Origin: JAODBJ01 sp963782465
Lineage (GTDB): Bacteria > Actinomycetota > Acidimicrobiia > IMCC26256 > PALSA-610
Reading direction: 5' to 3'
DNA length: 64,000 nucleotides
Assembly (NCBI GenBank): GCA_963782465.1
Contig: CAWAJR010000006.1
Location: forward strand, 620,001-684,000
In this document: positions 24,078-32,831 of the stretch, piece after piece
Layout: each line of letters begins with the position of its first letter
Numbering within the stretch: position 1 is the stretch's first letter
Made by a program: the position numbers and the translations under genes
The notes under the pieces: generated by a model
The model's database searches: none
What the model was told of the DNA's origin: nothing
Seen by the model: the letters and a program-made list of their open reading frames with translations, nothing else

Positions 24078-26509
24078 GGTTGCGCGTGCAGGGCGATCCG
24101 GGCGACCCGTTCCCCGACCGGCAATCGGTGCTGGACGATCGTCCAGCCCGTTTCGAGGAGCACGATGGCGACCACGCCGGTCGCGATCGCGCCGATCAAC
24201 GCGTGCGTCGGCGGGAGACCGAGGGCGTAGAACGTACGGAGGCCCGGTACCAGCAACACGAGCAGGATCAGACCGATCATCGCGGCGACCAGCGTGGCTC
24301 GGAACGGCGTGATCGGTCGGGCCAGCAGGACCAGCACGTACAGGCCCGTGATGAGCAGGGCGATCGTCGCCGCGGTACGCGCTTCGTCGAGGGTCACGCC
24401 GGCAACATGTCGCGCGTACGCGTAGGCACCGAAGGTCGCGGCGGCCGCGATGAAGCCGCACGGGATCGTGATCCGCAACACGCGGGGCACGAACCCGGGT
24501 TGGTAGCGCTTCATGTTCGGCTGCAACGCGATGAAGAAGGCCGGGATGCCGATCGTGACGCTGCTGACAATGGTGAGATGGCGCGGAAGGAACGGGTACT
24601 GCCACCGGGCGACGCCAACCGAGATCGCGAGCAGCATCGCGTAGACCGTCTTGGTGACGAAGAGGTTCGCGACCCGTTCGATGTTCGCGATCACACGCCG
24701 TCCTTCCGCGACGACACCGGGCATCGTCGCGAAGCGACTGTCGAGCAACACGATCTGCGCGACGGAACGCGTCGCGGGCGCGCCGTTCCCCATCGCGATA
24801 CCGATGTCGGCGTCCTTGAGCGCGAGCGCGTCATTCACCCCGTCGCCGGTCATCGCCACGACGTGCCCCCGCGACTGCAGTGCGGCCACGATCGAACGCT
24901 TCTGGTGCGGCGTCACCCGCCCGAACACCGAATGCTGTTCCAGTACCTCCGCCAGCTCGTCGAGCGGTTCGGGCAGTTGCCGGGCGTCGAACGGGTCGTC
25001 GGCGCCCGGCACTCCGACCCGCGCCGCGACCGCGCCGACGGTGCGCGGATTGTCGCCGGAGATCACCTTCAACTCGACGCCCTGCTGCGAGAAATACCGC
25101 AGGGTGTCGGCTGCGTCGTCGCGCACCTGTTCCTCGAACAGCACGAGCGCGACCGGCCGGAGATCGTCGGGCAGGATCTCGTCGTCGATGACCGACGCGC
25201 TGTGGGCGAGGAGCAGGACACGGCGGCCCTGCTGCGCGAGCTCATCGGCGCGCCCGCGGACGTCGTCGCCCTCCGGCGCGTTCGGCCGAACCATTTCCGG
25301 TGCGCCGAGCACCCACGTACCCCGGTCGCGAAACGTCGCCGCGCTCCACTTCCGTGCCGAAGTGAAGGCCACGTTCGCGACGCGCTCCCAACCGTCGGGC
25401 GCGGCAAAGGCGAGCCCGAGCGCGTTCGTCGTCGCGTTCCCGTGCGGGTCGGCGCCGAGCGCGCCGAGCGCTTCGGCCGCACGATCGGCGTCGGAGCCGG
25501 GGCTGTCGAACGCTTCCATGGTGTCGAACCGGATCACGCCTTCGGTGAGCGTGCCGGTCTTGTCCAGGCACACGACGTCGACACGCGCGAGCACTTCGAC
25601 CGCGGGAAGTTCCTGCACCAGAACTTTGCGGCGGGCCAGCGTGATCGCGGCGACGGCGAACGCGAGACTGGTGAGGAGCACCAGCCCTTCGGGCACCATC
25701 GCGACGACGCCGGCCACCACCCCGCTGGTCGCCTCGCGCCACCCGTGATGGGCCCGGAACTGGCTGATTGCCAGCAAGGCCGCCGTCGGGAACAACGCCC
25801 ACGTGACGTAGCGCAGGATGTTGTTGATGCCGTCCATCAATTCCGACCGCACCAGCGTGAAGCGCCGAGCCTCGTTCGCCAGGCGGCGCGCGTACGCGTC
25901 GTCGCCCACCTTCGTCACGATGTAGCGACCGGAACCGGCGACGGCGATGCTCCCGGAGAGCATCTCGTCGTCTTCCCGTTTGGCGACCGGGTCCGACTCG
26001 CCGGTCAGGAGTGACTCGTCGATTTCGAGCCCGTCGGTGCTGCAGACGCGCCCATCGGCGGAGAGCTGGTCGCCGGCGCGCACGACCACCAGGTCGTCGA
26101 GCACGATCGCCTCGGTGGCGATCTCCTGCTCCTCACCGTTGCGGACGACGCGTGCGCGCGGAGCGTTCAGCACGGCAAGGCGGTCGAGGGTGAGCTTCGC
26201 GCGGTACTCCTGCACGATCCCGATCAACGTGTTCGAAACGAGCACGAACCCGAACAACCCGTCTTGCACATGCCCGACGATCAGGATCACGACGAGCAAC
26301 ACGCCGAGGATCGCGTTGAACCGGGTCAGGATGTTCGCCCGGGCGATCTCACCGAACGTGCGGCTCGTCCGGGTCGACGCAACGTTCACTTCGCCACGCG
26401 CGACGCGTTCGGCGACCTCGGTGTCGTTCAGCCCTTCCGCCCGCGCCTGCCGGTCCTGCGTCGGGTCGGCCGCCTTCACGCTGATGACGGTACCGTGAGC
26501 GGTCGTCAC
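24074..26509 (-). CDS. ctpE: P-type cation ATPase, CtpE-like
   Basis: 811 residues. Seen in order: actuator motif LLTGESDPV, the M4 segment AMVPEGLVLLTSLAFAVA, the phosphorylation site VCLDKTGTLTEG, and the hinge TGDGVNDALALKDADIGIAMG. Four or more helices follow. The PEGLVLLTS motif and overall length match mycobacterial CtpE, reported to take up calcium; I infer Ca2+ or a related divalent cation. The gene symbol is by resemblance. No metal-binding N-terminal domain, which argues against copper export. Convergent with the kinase; divergent from the GNAT fusion. Confidence 0.85.
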   Translation of the reverse strand: MTTAHGTVISVKAADPTQDRQARAEGLNDTEVAERVARGEVNVASTRTSRTFGEIARANILTRFNAILGVLLVVILIVGHVQDGLFGFVLVSNTLIGIVQEYRAKLTLDRLAVLNAPRARVVRNGEEQEIATEAIVLDDLVVVRAGDQLSADGRVCSTDGLEIDESLLTGESDPVAKREDDEMLSGSIAVAGSGRYIVTKVGDDAYARRLANEARRFTLVRSELMDGINNILRYVTWALFPTAALLAISQFRAHHGWREATSGVVAGVVAMVPEGLVLLTSLAFAVAAITLARRKVLVQELPAVEVLARVDVVCLDKTGTLTEGVIRFDTMEAFDSPGSDADRAAEALGALGADPHGNATTNALGLAFAAPDGWERVANVAFTSARKWSAATFRDRGTWVLGAPEMVRPNAPEGDDVRGRADELAQQGRRVLLLAHSASVIDDEILPDDLRPVALVLFEEQVRDDAADTLRYFSQQGVELKVISGDNPRTVGAVAARVGVPGADDPFDARQLPEPLDELAEVLEQHSVFGRVTPHQKRSIVAALQSRGHVVAMTGDGVNDALALKDADIGIAMGNGAPATRSVAQIVLLDSRFATMPGVVAEGRRVIANIERVANLFVTKTVYAMLLAISVGVARWQYPFLPRHLTIVSSVTIGIPAFFIALQPNMKRYQPGFVPRVLRITIPCGFIAAAATFGAYAYARHVAGVTLDEARTAATIALLITGLYVLVLLARPITPFRATLVAAMIGLILLVLLVPGLRTFYALGLPPTHALIGAIATGVVAIVLLETGWTIVQHRLPVGERVARIALHAQP

Positions 26510-26618
26510 CGACGAAGGAAGCCGCGATGCGCGCGTCCCAGCCGACCGGTCGGCACCAACCCCCCGAACGATGCCCGGCGGGGCCCTGGGCGCCTGCCCC
26601 GACCCCCGTCTTCACCCC

Positions 26619-29363
26619 GTGACCGCCGCCGACGCGGCGCCGTCCCGCCCGTACCCGGAGGAGTGGGAGAGCGACGTCGTCCTGACCGACGGCGACATCG
26701 TGCACGTCCGGCCGCTGCGCGCCGACGACGAAGAACGCATGCTCGGCCTCTACAACCGGTTGTCCGACGAGTCGATCTACCTCCGTTTCTTCTCGCCGGT
26801 GCCGCGCCCGACCGCAGCACAGTTCGAACGGCTCACCAACATCGATTACCGCTCGCACATGGCGCTCGCCGCGTTGATCGGCGACGACATCGTCGCCGTC
26901 GCGCGCTACGACACCGTCGACGACGACCAAGCCGAGGTTGCTTTCACCGTGCAGGACGACCAGCACGGCCGGGGCCTCGGAACATTGCTGCTCGAACACC
27001 TTGCGTACGTGGCGCGGGCGAATGGCATCCACGCGTTCGCGGCCGACACGCTCCCCCACAACTACAAGATGCTCAACGTGTTCGCGGCCGCCGGTTGGGA
27101 CGTCGATCGCCGCTTTGCCGACGGCACCGTGCGGGTGCACTTCTCGATCACACCGACTGCCCTCTCGCTCGCGGCGATCGACGCCCGCGAACACATCTCG
27201 GAAGCCCGCTCGATCGCGCGGATCCTCGCCCCCGAGTCGATCGCGGTGATCGGAGCGAGTCGCGAGCGCGGGACGATCGGCAACGCGGTGTTCCGCAATC
27301 TGCTCTCCTACGGCTTCGAAGGGCCCGTGTTCCCGGTCAACCCGGCAACGGTTTCCGTGGCCGGTGTGCGCGCGTACGGTTCGGTGCTCGACGTCCCCGA
27401 CAACATCGACCTCGCCGTCGTCGTCGTCCCGGCGCCCGCCGTCCCCGAGGTCGTCGAACAGTGCGCCGAGAAACACGTACGCGGCCTCGTGATCATCTCT
27501 GCGGGGTTCGCGGAAACCGGCGCCCCCGGGAAGGAAGCCGAACGCCAACTCGTTGCCATCGCGCGCACGCACGGGATGCGCGTGATCGGCCCCAACTGCC
27601 TCGGCATCGTGAACACCGCGCCCGGTGTGCGGATGAACGCCTCGTTCTCGCCGATCGAACCTCACCATGGCAACGTGTCGTTCCTCTCGCAGTCGGGAGG
27701 CCTCGGCATCGAGTTGATGGCGCGCGCCGCGCGCCTCGACGTCGGCGTGTCGACATTCGTCTCGGTCGGCAACAAGGCCGACGTGAGCAGCAACGACCTC
27801 TTGCAGCACTGGTCCGACGACCCGGGCACGAGCGTGATCCTGCTCTACCTCGAGTCGTTCGGGAACCCGCTCAAGTTCGCGCGCCTGGCGCGCCGGGTCG
27901 CTCGCGAGAAGCCGATCGTCGCGGTGAAGAGCGGCCGGACACGCGCGGGCACGCGCGCCGCGTCGTCGCACACCGCCGCGCTCGCCACCCCCGATGTCGC
28001 GGTCGACGCACTCTTCCGGCAGGCCGGCGTGATCCGGGTTGACACGCTGGAACAGTTGCTCGAAACCGCGCAGGTGCTCGCGCACCAACCGCTGCCGCCC
28101 GGACGCCGCGTCGCGATCGTCGGGAACACGGGCGGCCCCCTGATCCTTGCGGCCGACGCGTGCGCCGGCGCCGGCCTCGAAGTGCCCGAGCTGTCGGAAG
28201 CGACGCAGGCGACCCTACGCGAATTCGTCTCCCGCGACGCGGCCGTGCGTAACCCCGTCGACCTCGTCGCGGGCGCGTCCGCCCCGGTGTTCGAGCGGGC
28301 GTTGCGGGTCGTGCTCGCCGACGAGAACATCGACGCGCTCCTCGTCGTATTCGTTCCACCGATCGTCACCGGCGCCGACGACGTCGCCCGGGCGATCGCG
28401 GCGGCCACCGTCGACGCCGACGATCGACCGATCGTCGCCTGCTTCCTCGGCCGCGAAGGGATGCCGGAGCCGCTGCGCGAGACGGCGAGCGGTCGTCCGG
28501 TGCCGTCGTTCGCGTTCCCGGAGGCCGCCGCTGCCGCGCTGAGCCGTGCCGCCGATCTCGCCGACTGGCGCCGCCGCCCCGAGGGCAAGATCCCGTCGCT
28601 CGGCGGCATCGACATCGACGCGGGACGAGCCGTCGCCCGTTCGTACCTCCACGCCGACGGTGCCCCGAACCCGACCGACGACGGGCGGTGGCTCCCGGCC
28701 CCCGACACCGCCCGCCTGTGCGAGGCGTTCGGCATCTCCGTCGTCGAAACGCGCCTTGCTGCCAGCGCCGACGAGGCGATCGCGGCCGCCGACGCGATCG
28801 GCTACCCGGTGGCGGTGAAGGCCGGTGCGCCGTCGATCGTGCACAAGACCGATGTCGGCGGCGTGATGCTCGGGCTCGACAACGCACTCGACGTGCGCAA
28901 CGCGTACGAGGCGATGGACCACCAACTCGGCGCCGAGCTCGGTGGGGTCATCGTCCAACCGATGGTGCCGGCCGGCGTGGAAACGATCGTCGGCGTGACC
29001 CATGACCCGTTGTTCGGCCCCCTCGTACTGTTCGGGATGGGTGGCACGACCGCCGAGTTGCTCGGCGATCGGACCCTGCGGATCCTGCCGCTCACCGACG
29101 AGGACGCGCACGAGGTCGTGCGGTCGTTGCGGGGCTCGCCGCTCCTCTTCGGCTACCGCGGTCGACCCGAGGTCGACGTCGACGCCCTCGAATCGCTGCT
29201 GCTGCGGGTCGGGCGGTTGGCCCAGGACGTCCCCGAGGTTGCCGAGATGGACCTCAACCCGGTCGTGGTGCTGCCGACCGGCGTCGTCGCGGTCGACGTG
29301 AAAGTTCGAATCGCCGCGGCGCACGAAGCGTTCCCCCGCGACCTGCGCCGCCTCCGCATGTGA
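26619..29363 (+). CDS. GNAT acetyltransferase fused to ADP-forming acyl-CoA synthetase (Pat-like)
   Basis: 914 residues from a GTG. Residues about 20-185 form a GNAT domain (VRPLRADDEERM, DDQHGRGLGTLLLEHLAY). Then the acyl-CoA synthetase: a CoA-binding region (IAVIGASRERGTIGNAVFRNLL), the ligase segment with SSHTAALATPD, and a C-terminal ATP-grasp (YPVAVKAGAPSIVHKTDVGGV, PLVLFGMGGTTAELL). The order is reversed relative to enterobacterial Pat (synthetase first). The His in SHTAAL, lost in Pat, is kept, so real ligase activity is possible. Probable role: acyl-CoA-responsive lysine acetylation or an acetate-CoA ligase. Confidence 0.85.
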   Translation: MTAADAAPSRPYPEEWESDVVLTDGDIVHVRPLRADDEERMLGLYNRLSDESIYLRFFSPVPRPTAAQFERLTNIDYRSHMALAALIGDDIVAVARYDTVDDDQAEVAFTVQDDQHGRGLGTLLLEHLAYVARANGIHAFAADTLPHNYKMLNVFAAAGWDVDRRFADGTVRVHFSITPTALSLAAIDAREHISEARSIARILAPESIAVIGASRERGTIGNAVFRNLLSYGFEGPVFPVNPATVSVAGVRAYGSVLDVPDNIDLAVVVVPAPAVPEVVEQCAEKHVRGLVIISAGFAETGAPGKEAERQLVAIARTHGMRVIGPNCLGIVNTAPGVRMNASFSPIEPHHGNVSFLSQSGGLGIELMARAARLDVGVSTFVSVGNKADVSSNDLLQHWSDDPGTSVILLYLESFGNPLKFARLARRVAREKPIVAVKSGRTRAGTRAASSHTAALATPDVAVDALFRQAGVIRVDTLEQLLETAQVLAHQPLPPGRRVAIVGNTGGPLILAADACAGAGLEVPELSEATQATLREFVSRDAAVRNPVDLVAGASAPVFERALRVVLADENIDALLVVFVPPIVTGADDVARAIAAATVDADDRPIVACFLGREGMPEPLRETASGRPVPSFAFPEAAAAALSRAADLADWRRRPEGKIPSLGGIDIDAGRAVARSYLHADGAPNPTDDGRWLPAPDTARLCEAFGISVVETRLAASADEAIAAADAIGYPVAVKAGAPSIVHKTDVGGVMLGLDNALDVRNAYEAMDHQLGAELGGVIVQPMVPAGVETIVGVTHDPLFGPLVLFGMGGTTAELLGDRTLRILPLTDEDAHEVVRSLRGSPLLFGYRGRPEVDVDALESLLLRVGRLAQDVPEVAEMDLNPVVVLPTGVVAVDVKVRIAAAHEAFPRDLRRLRM

Positions 29364-29439
29364 CGATGGTCTCAGCGCGGGCCGGGCAGGGGGTGGTCAC
29401 GGGAACGCGCGCCGTTGTGGCAGCGTTGCACCCTTACCC

Positions 29440-30255
29440 ATGACCGCCCCCGAAACCTGCTTCCACCACCACGATCGCGAGACCGGGCGCCACTGCACAC
29501 GCTGCGGCCGGCCCGCGTGTGCCGACTGCCTCCGCGAAGCAGCCGTCGGGTCGCAGTGCTTCGAATGCGTGAAGGCCGGCGCGCCGGCGCGCTCAGCCCA
29601 GGTTCGCCGCACATTGCGCGGGGCGGCGATGCCGGTGACGAAGGCGCTCATCGCCGCCAACGTCGCCGTGTTCCTGCTCACCACGATGGGCAACAACGGC
29701 AACGTCAGCGGCACGATCAGCCAGTTGCACTGGGCGCTCTACGGCCCCGCGGTCGCGAACGGCAAGTGGTACCTGATCGTCACGAGCGGGTTCATCCACT
29801 TCGGCGTGTTGCACATCCTGTTCAACATGCTGATCCTCTACCAGGTCGGCCTGGTGCTCGAACCGGGCACCGGGACGCCGCGCTACGCGACGCTGTACGG
29901 CGCCTCATTGCTCGCGGGGTCGTTCGGCGCGTTGATCGCCACGCCGCACGCGGCCAGCGGCGGCGCGTCGGGCGCGGTGTTCGGGGTGGCCGCGGCGGCA
30001 ACACTCGCGATGCAACGCCAGGGCGTGTCGTTCTGGCAGACCGGCTTCGGCCCGCTCGTGGTCATCAACCTGGTCCTGTCGTTCACGATCCCCGACGTGT
30101 CGTACGGCGCGCACATCGGCGGCCTGATCGGTGGCGCGCTGGTTGCCGAAGCGATGATCCAAGGTCGCCGGCGCCAGCAACCGTGGCTCGGGTACGCCGC
30201 CGGCGCGGCCGTCAGCGTGGTCTCGTTCGTCGGCTGCCTCGCCGTCGCCCACTGA
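29440..30255 (+). CDS. Rhomboid family intramembrane serine protease with N-terminal zinc-finger
   Basis: 271 residues. The first 45 residues carry a B-box-like cluster (CFHHHDRETGRHCTRCGR, ACADC, QCFEC) that should bind zinc. The membrane domain has the fold marker HFGVLHILFNMLILYQVG, the catalytic Ser in GGASGAVFG and the catalytic His in YGAHIGGLIGG. It would cleave transmembrane substrates, which are unknown. The zinc-finger/rhomboid arrangement is common in actinobacteria. A family A palindrome begins seven bases after the stop. Confidence 0.9.
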   Translation: MTAPETCFHHHDRETGRHCTRCGRPACADCLREAAVGSQCFECVKAGAPARSAQVRRTLRGAAMPVTKALIAANVAVFLLTTMGNNGNVSGTISQLHWALYGPAVANGKWYLIVTSGFIHFGVLHILFNMLILYQVGLVLEPGTGTPRYATLYGASLLAGSFGALIATPHAASGGASGAVFGVAAAATLAMQRQGVSFWQTGFGPLVVINLVLSFTIPDVSYGAHIGGLIGGALVAEAMIQGRRRQQPWLGYAAGAAVSVVSFVGCLAVAH

Positions 30256-30261
30256 CGACAG

Positions 30262-30298
30262 GCGTCGATAGCTATCGCATAGCGATAGCTATCGACGC
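30262..30298. repeat. Palindromic element, family A, copy 3
   Basis: Sixteen-base arms (GCGTCGATAGCTATCG and complement), loop CATAG. It lies between convergent genes and its right arm supplies the stop codon (TAG on the minus strand, 30289-30291) of the PhoU/TrkA-C gene, so insertion or decay of the element could have set the end of that protein. Confidence 0.9.
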
Positions 30299-31509
30299 AC
30301 GAGCTCGACGGCGCCGGTGTCGTCGTCTTCGACGAGGCGGTAGCCGCACTGCTCGGCCAGTTTGGCGCGGCCTTCCCACGGTCCGTTCGCGAGCACTTCG
30401 TCGCCCGCGTGCAGGGTGACCCGGCCCCGCGGCCGGTACACGTACCGGCCGCGCTGGAACAGCGCGAGCAGGTGGAACCCGGTGTCGTCGCCGAGCACCG
30501 CGCCGGAAAGCTCGGCCCCGTCGAGGTCGGAACCGGACGCGACCGGGTACCGAACCACGACGTCGTCGGTTTCGCCCAGCGCGACCTGCAAGACGGGATG
30601 CATCTCCTCGTCCTGCTCGACCAGCCACACGAGTTGTTGCGCGGCGTCGCCGATCTCCTCGGCCGCGGCGCCGAGGTGGAGCAAGCCTCGCAACGGCGAC
30701 GGGTCGACCGTCTCGGCCGCGGCGCGCAACACCCAGAGTTCGAGTTGCTCGCGCATCTCGTCGAGACGATCTTCGAGCGCCATCACTTCGGCCGTGAGCC
30801 CCTGGTCCTTGAACAGCAACGCCGAATACGCGAGGCCCGCCGCCGCTTCCGACACGTTCTTCATGTCGACGAGTACGTCGACGGCCCGGTCGAGGTCGGT
30901 GATCGCGGGCTCCTCGGGCACCGTCGCGGGGCGCCATTCGGGCGCCCCCGCCAGCTCGCGGAGCTCGTCGATACCGGCCCGGTTCCCGCGGAGGATCAGC
31001 ACGTCGTCGGGGACGAAGATGTCGTCGCCGTCGGGGTCGATCATCCATTCGCGGCCCCGCCGGATCGCGACGACCCGCATGCCGACCTCCATCGGCAACT
31101 CGACGTCGGCGAGGCTGCGGCCCGCGATCGGTGAACCGTCGCGCACGCGCACCCGGTGCGACACTTCCTCGGCGGCCGAGAGGTCGGCGACGAGCGCGGC
31201 CGGGATGCCGAGATGGTGGGTGACGATACGCGCGATGTCGACCGCGGCGTTCCCCATGCGCTCGATCGCGGCGACGACGTGCAGCACACCCGACATCTGT
31301 TCGGCTTCCCGCGGCGCGCGCGCCGCGAGCACGCACACCTCGCGCATTTCGTGGACGAGCTCCGAGAGGCGCTCCTCCAACTCGCCGACTTCTTCGGCCA
31401 TCCGCGCGTCGATGAAGAAGAGGGCGGCGTAGCCGAGGTCGACCATCAACTCGGAGGTGTCTTTGGCCTCCGAGAGCATGGCCCGAAGATTTCTTGGTCG
31501 GTTGTCCAT
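30289..31509 (-). CDS. Duplicated PhoU/TrkA-C domain protein
   Basis: 406 residues from MDNRPRNLRAMLSEAKDTSEL. It has two similar halves: a PhoU-like helical part (about 5-110 and 215-305; compare SELMVDLGYAALFF with AAAGLAYSALLF) and a TrkA-C (RCK-C) beta domain (about 120-195 and 320-400; VRDGSPIAGRSLADVEL and RYPVASGSDLDGAELSGAVL). TrkA-C domains bind nucleotides or ions and gate transporters. It follows the MgtE-like gene by eight bases, so it probably regulates that transporter. The stop lies in a family A palindrome. Confidence 0.8.
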   Translation of the reverse strand: MDNRPRNLRAMLSEAKDTSELMVDLGYAALFFIDARMAEEVGELEERLSELVHEMREVCVLAARAPREAEQMSGVLHVVAAIERMGNAAVDIARIVTHHLGIPAALVADLSAAEEVSHRVRVRDGSPIAGRSLADVELPMEVGMRVVAIRRGREWMIDPDGDDIFVPDDVLILRGNRAGIDELRELAGAPEWRPATVPEEPAITDLDRAVDVLVDMKNVSEAAAGLAYSALLFKDQGLTAEVMALEDRLDEMREQLELWVLRAAAETVDPSPLRGLLHLGAAAEEIGDAAQQLVWLVEQDEEMHPVLQVALGETDDVVVRYPVASGSDLDGAELSGAVLGDDTGFHLLALFQRGRYVYRPRGRVTLHAGDEVLANGPWEGRAKLAEQCGYRLVEDDDTGAVELVRR

Positions 31510-31517
31510 ATGTGGCC

Positions 31518-32753
31518 TCAGGCGAGTCCGAGAAGAACGATAGCGAGGATGAACGAGAACGCCCCCACGAGATCCAGGCTCGACGTGACGATCGGGATGC
31601 CGTGGTTGTCGGGGTCGAGCCCCAGACGGTTGGTGAACACGGCCGCGTAGTACCCGATGACGACCGCGCCGGTCGTCGCGAAGAACCCGCCGACGAGGCT
31701 CACCAGCACCATGTTGAGGGTGCCGGGGCTCTTGAACCCGGTGAGCGCCGACGCGATGTCGGACGACAGCCCGAGGAGCACGAACGTCGGCACCGAGTAC
31801 ACGTAGACGAGCAGGATGTCTTCGGCCGCGGCCCGCCAGGGTGCCCGCGACTCCAGCAGGGTGCCGAGGTGCAGCTTGGTCGACACCCGGGCGGCGAGGA
31901 TGCTGCCGAGCGCCCCGGAGTCTTCCAGGAACGACGGCACGAGCACGAGCAGCGCCGGGTAGGCCGCGAACGAGTCGATGCGGTGCTGGATCGTGACGCC
32001 GGCCAGCAGGTCGATCGAGCCCGCGAGGAGGAGGATCGGCAGCGACTCGACGACGATGCGCCGACCGATGTCGAAGGCGCGGTGGCGTGCGACCCAGAGC
32101 AACGCGAGCACCGCGGCCACGACGCACAGCGCCGCGATCGTGCCGGTGACCCAGTGCAACTTGATGAGCAGGGTGCCGACGAACAGGCTCGGCAGCGTGG
32201 CGATGTCGCCCGCCGCAGTGACGATCGGCGCCGCGACATTGTCGAGGTCGAGGTGGCGCGTCGCGCAGTACGTCGCAACCGCCATGGTGATCACCAGCAC
32301 CACGATCGACGACAGCACCGCGCCGATCACCGAGATCACGACGAGCTGGACGATCGTGATGGACGGCTGGCCGAAGATCGAGGCGACCGCCTTGGCAAGG
32401 ACCGCCAGCACCACCGAGGTGCTCAACGAGAGGACGAGCACGCTCGCGATGTTCTGGCCCACCGGCGTGTCGAGGCGTCGCGACAGCCGGAAGGTGCCGG
32501 TGTGGATCAGGGTTCCGAGACGGCTGCCGAGCGCCCCGAACACGTTCCCTCGCATCCCGATGGCCGCCGGGATGAGGACGATGAGCGCCGGGATCGTCTG
32601 GAGCGTGTTGTTGAGGCTGGCGAGCGTGACGCCCGCGACCAGGTCGCCGAACGACGAGATCAGGAGCGCGACAAAGCCCGCGCGGACCCCGGCCGGGTCC
32701 GCGCGAAGAAGCGCGACGAAGCGCGCGGCGACGCGACGCGGGAAACGAAGCAT
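31518..32753 (-). CDS. MgtE/SLC41-like divalent cation transporter, two-domain form
   Basis: 411 residues from MLRFPRRVAARF. It lacks the cytosolic N and CBS domains of MgtE and contains two repeats of the membrane domain: GDLVAGVTLASLNNTLQ...IPAAIGMRGNVFGALGSRLGT and IDLLAGVTIQHRIDSF...VPSFLEDSGALGSILAARV. About ten transmembrane helices. Mg2+ is the likely substrate. The start is uncertain: a strong AGGAGGT and ATG at 32776 read out of frame, and an in-frame ATG at 32807 is another choice. It forms an operon with the PhoU/TrkA-C gene. Confidence 0.78.
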   Translation of the reverse strand: MLRFPRRVAARFVALLRADPAGVRAGFVALLISSFGDLVAGVTLASLNNTLQTIPALIVLIPAAIGMRGNVFGALGSRLGTLIHTGTFRLSRRLDTPVGQNIASVLVLSLSTSVVLAVLAKAVASIFGQPSITIVQLVVISVIGAVLSSIVVLVITMAVATYCATRHLDLDNVAAPIVTAAGDIATLPSLFVGTLLIKLHWVTGTIAALCVVAAVLALLWVARHRAFDIGRRIVVESLPILLLAGSIDLLAGVTIQHRIDSFAAYPALLVLVPSFLEDSGALGSILAARVSTKLHLGTLLESRAPWRAAAEDILLVYVYSVPTFVLLGLSSDIASALTGFKSPGTLNMVLVSLVGGFFATTGAVVIGYYAAVFTNRLGLDPDNHGIPIVTSSLDLVGAFSFILAIVLLGLA

Positions 32754-32776
32754 CTCGTACTCGGCGGTTCGGACAT
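32660..32776 (-). CDS. Possible leader ORF overlapping the MgtE-like start
   Basis: A 38-codon frame beginning MSEPPSTRCF at an ATG seven bases after a perfect AGGAGGT (minus strand). A TACCCT hexamer (32800-32805) lies about 17 bases before the Shine-Dalgarno. It overlaps the transporter start in another frame. It could be a regulatory leader, or the true transporter start with a missed indel. Codon content is Arg/Ser-rich, like a shadow frame, so protein function is doubtful. Confidence 0.25.
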   Translation of the reverse strand: MSEPPSTRCFVSRVASPRASSRFFARTRPGSARALSRS

Positions 32777-32818
32777 TCCGATACCTCCTGGAGGCCAAAG
32801 GGTACATCGGCACGCCAT

Positions 32819-32824
32819 TACGCT
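32819..32824 (+). promoter_or_regulatory. -10 hexamer TACGCT, leaderless start at 32832
   Basis: TACGCT ends seven bases before the ATG of the PilZ gene; it would drive the PilZ-ABC operon. Confidence 0.5.
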
Positions 32825-32831
32825 CGGGTGA

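Noticed and set aside
23981..26014. A 677-codon plus-strand frame opposite the P-type ATPase
   Set aside because: It is Arg/Asp-rich, has no domain, and is the antisense shadow of a well-supported gene; long antisense frames are expected at this GC content.
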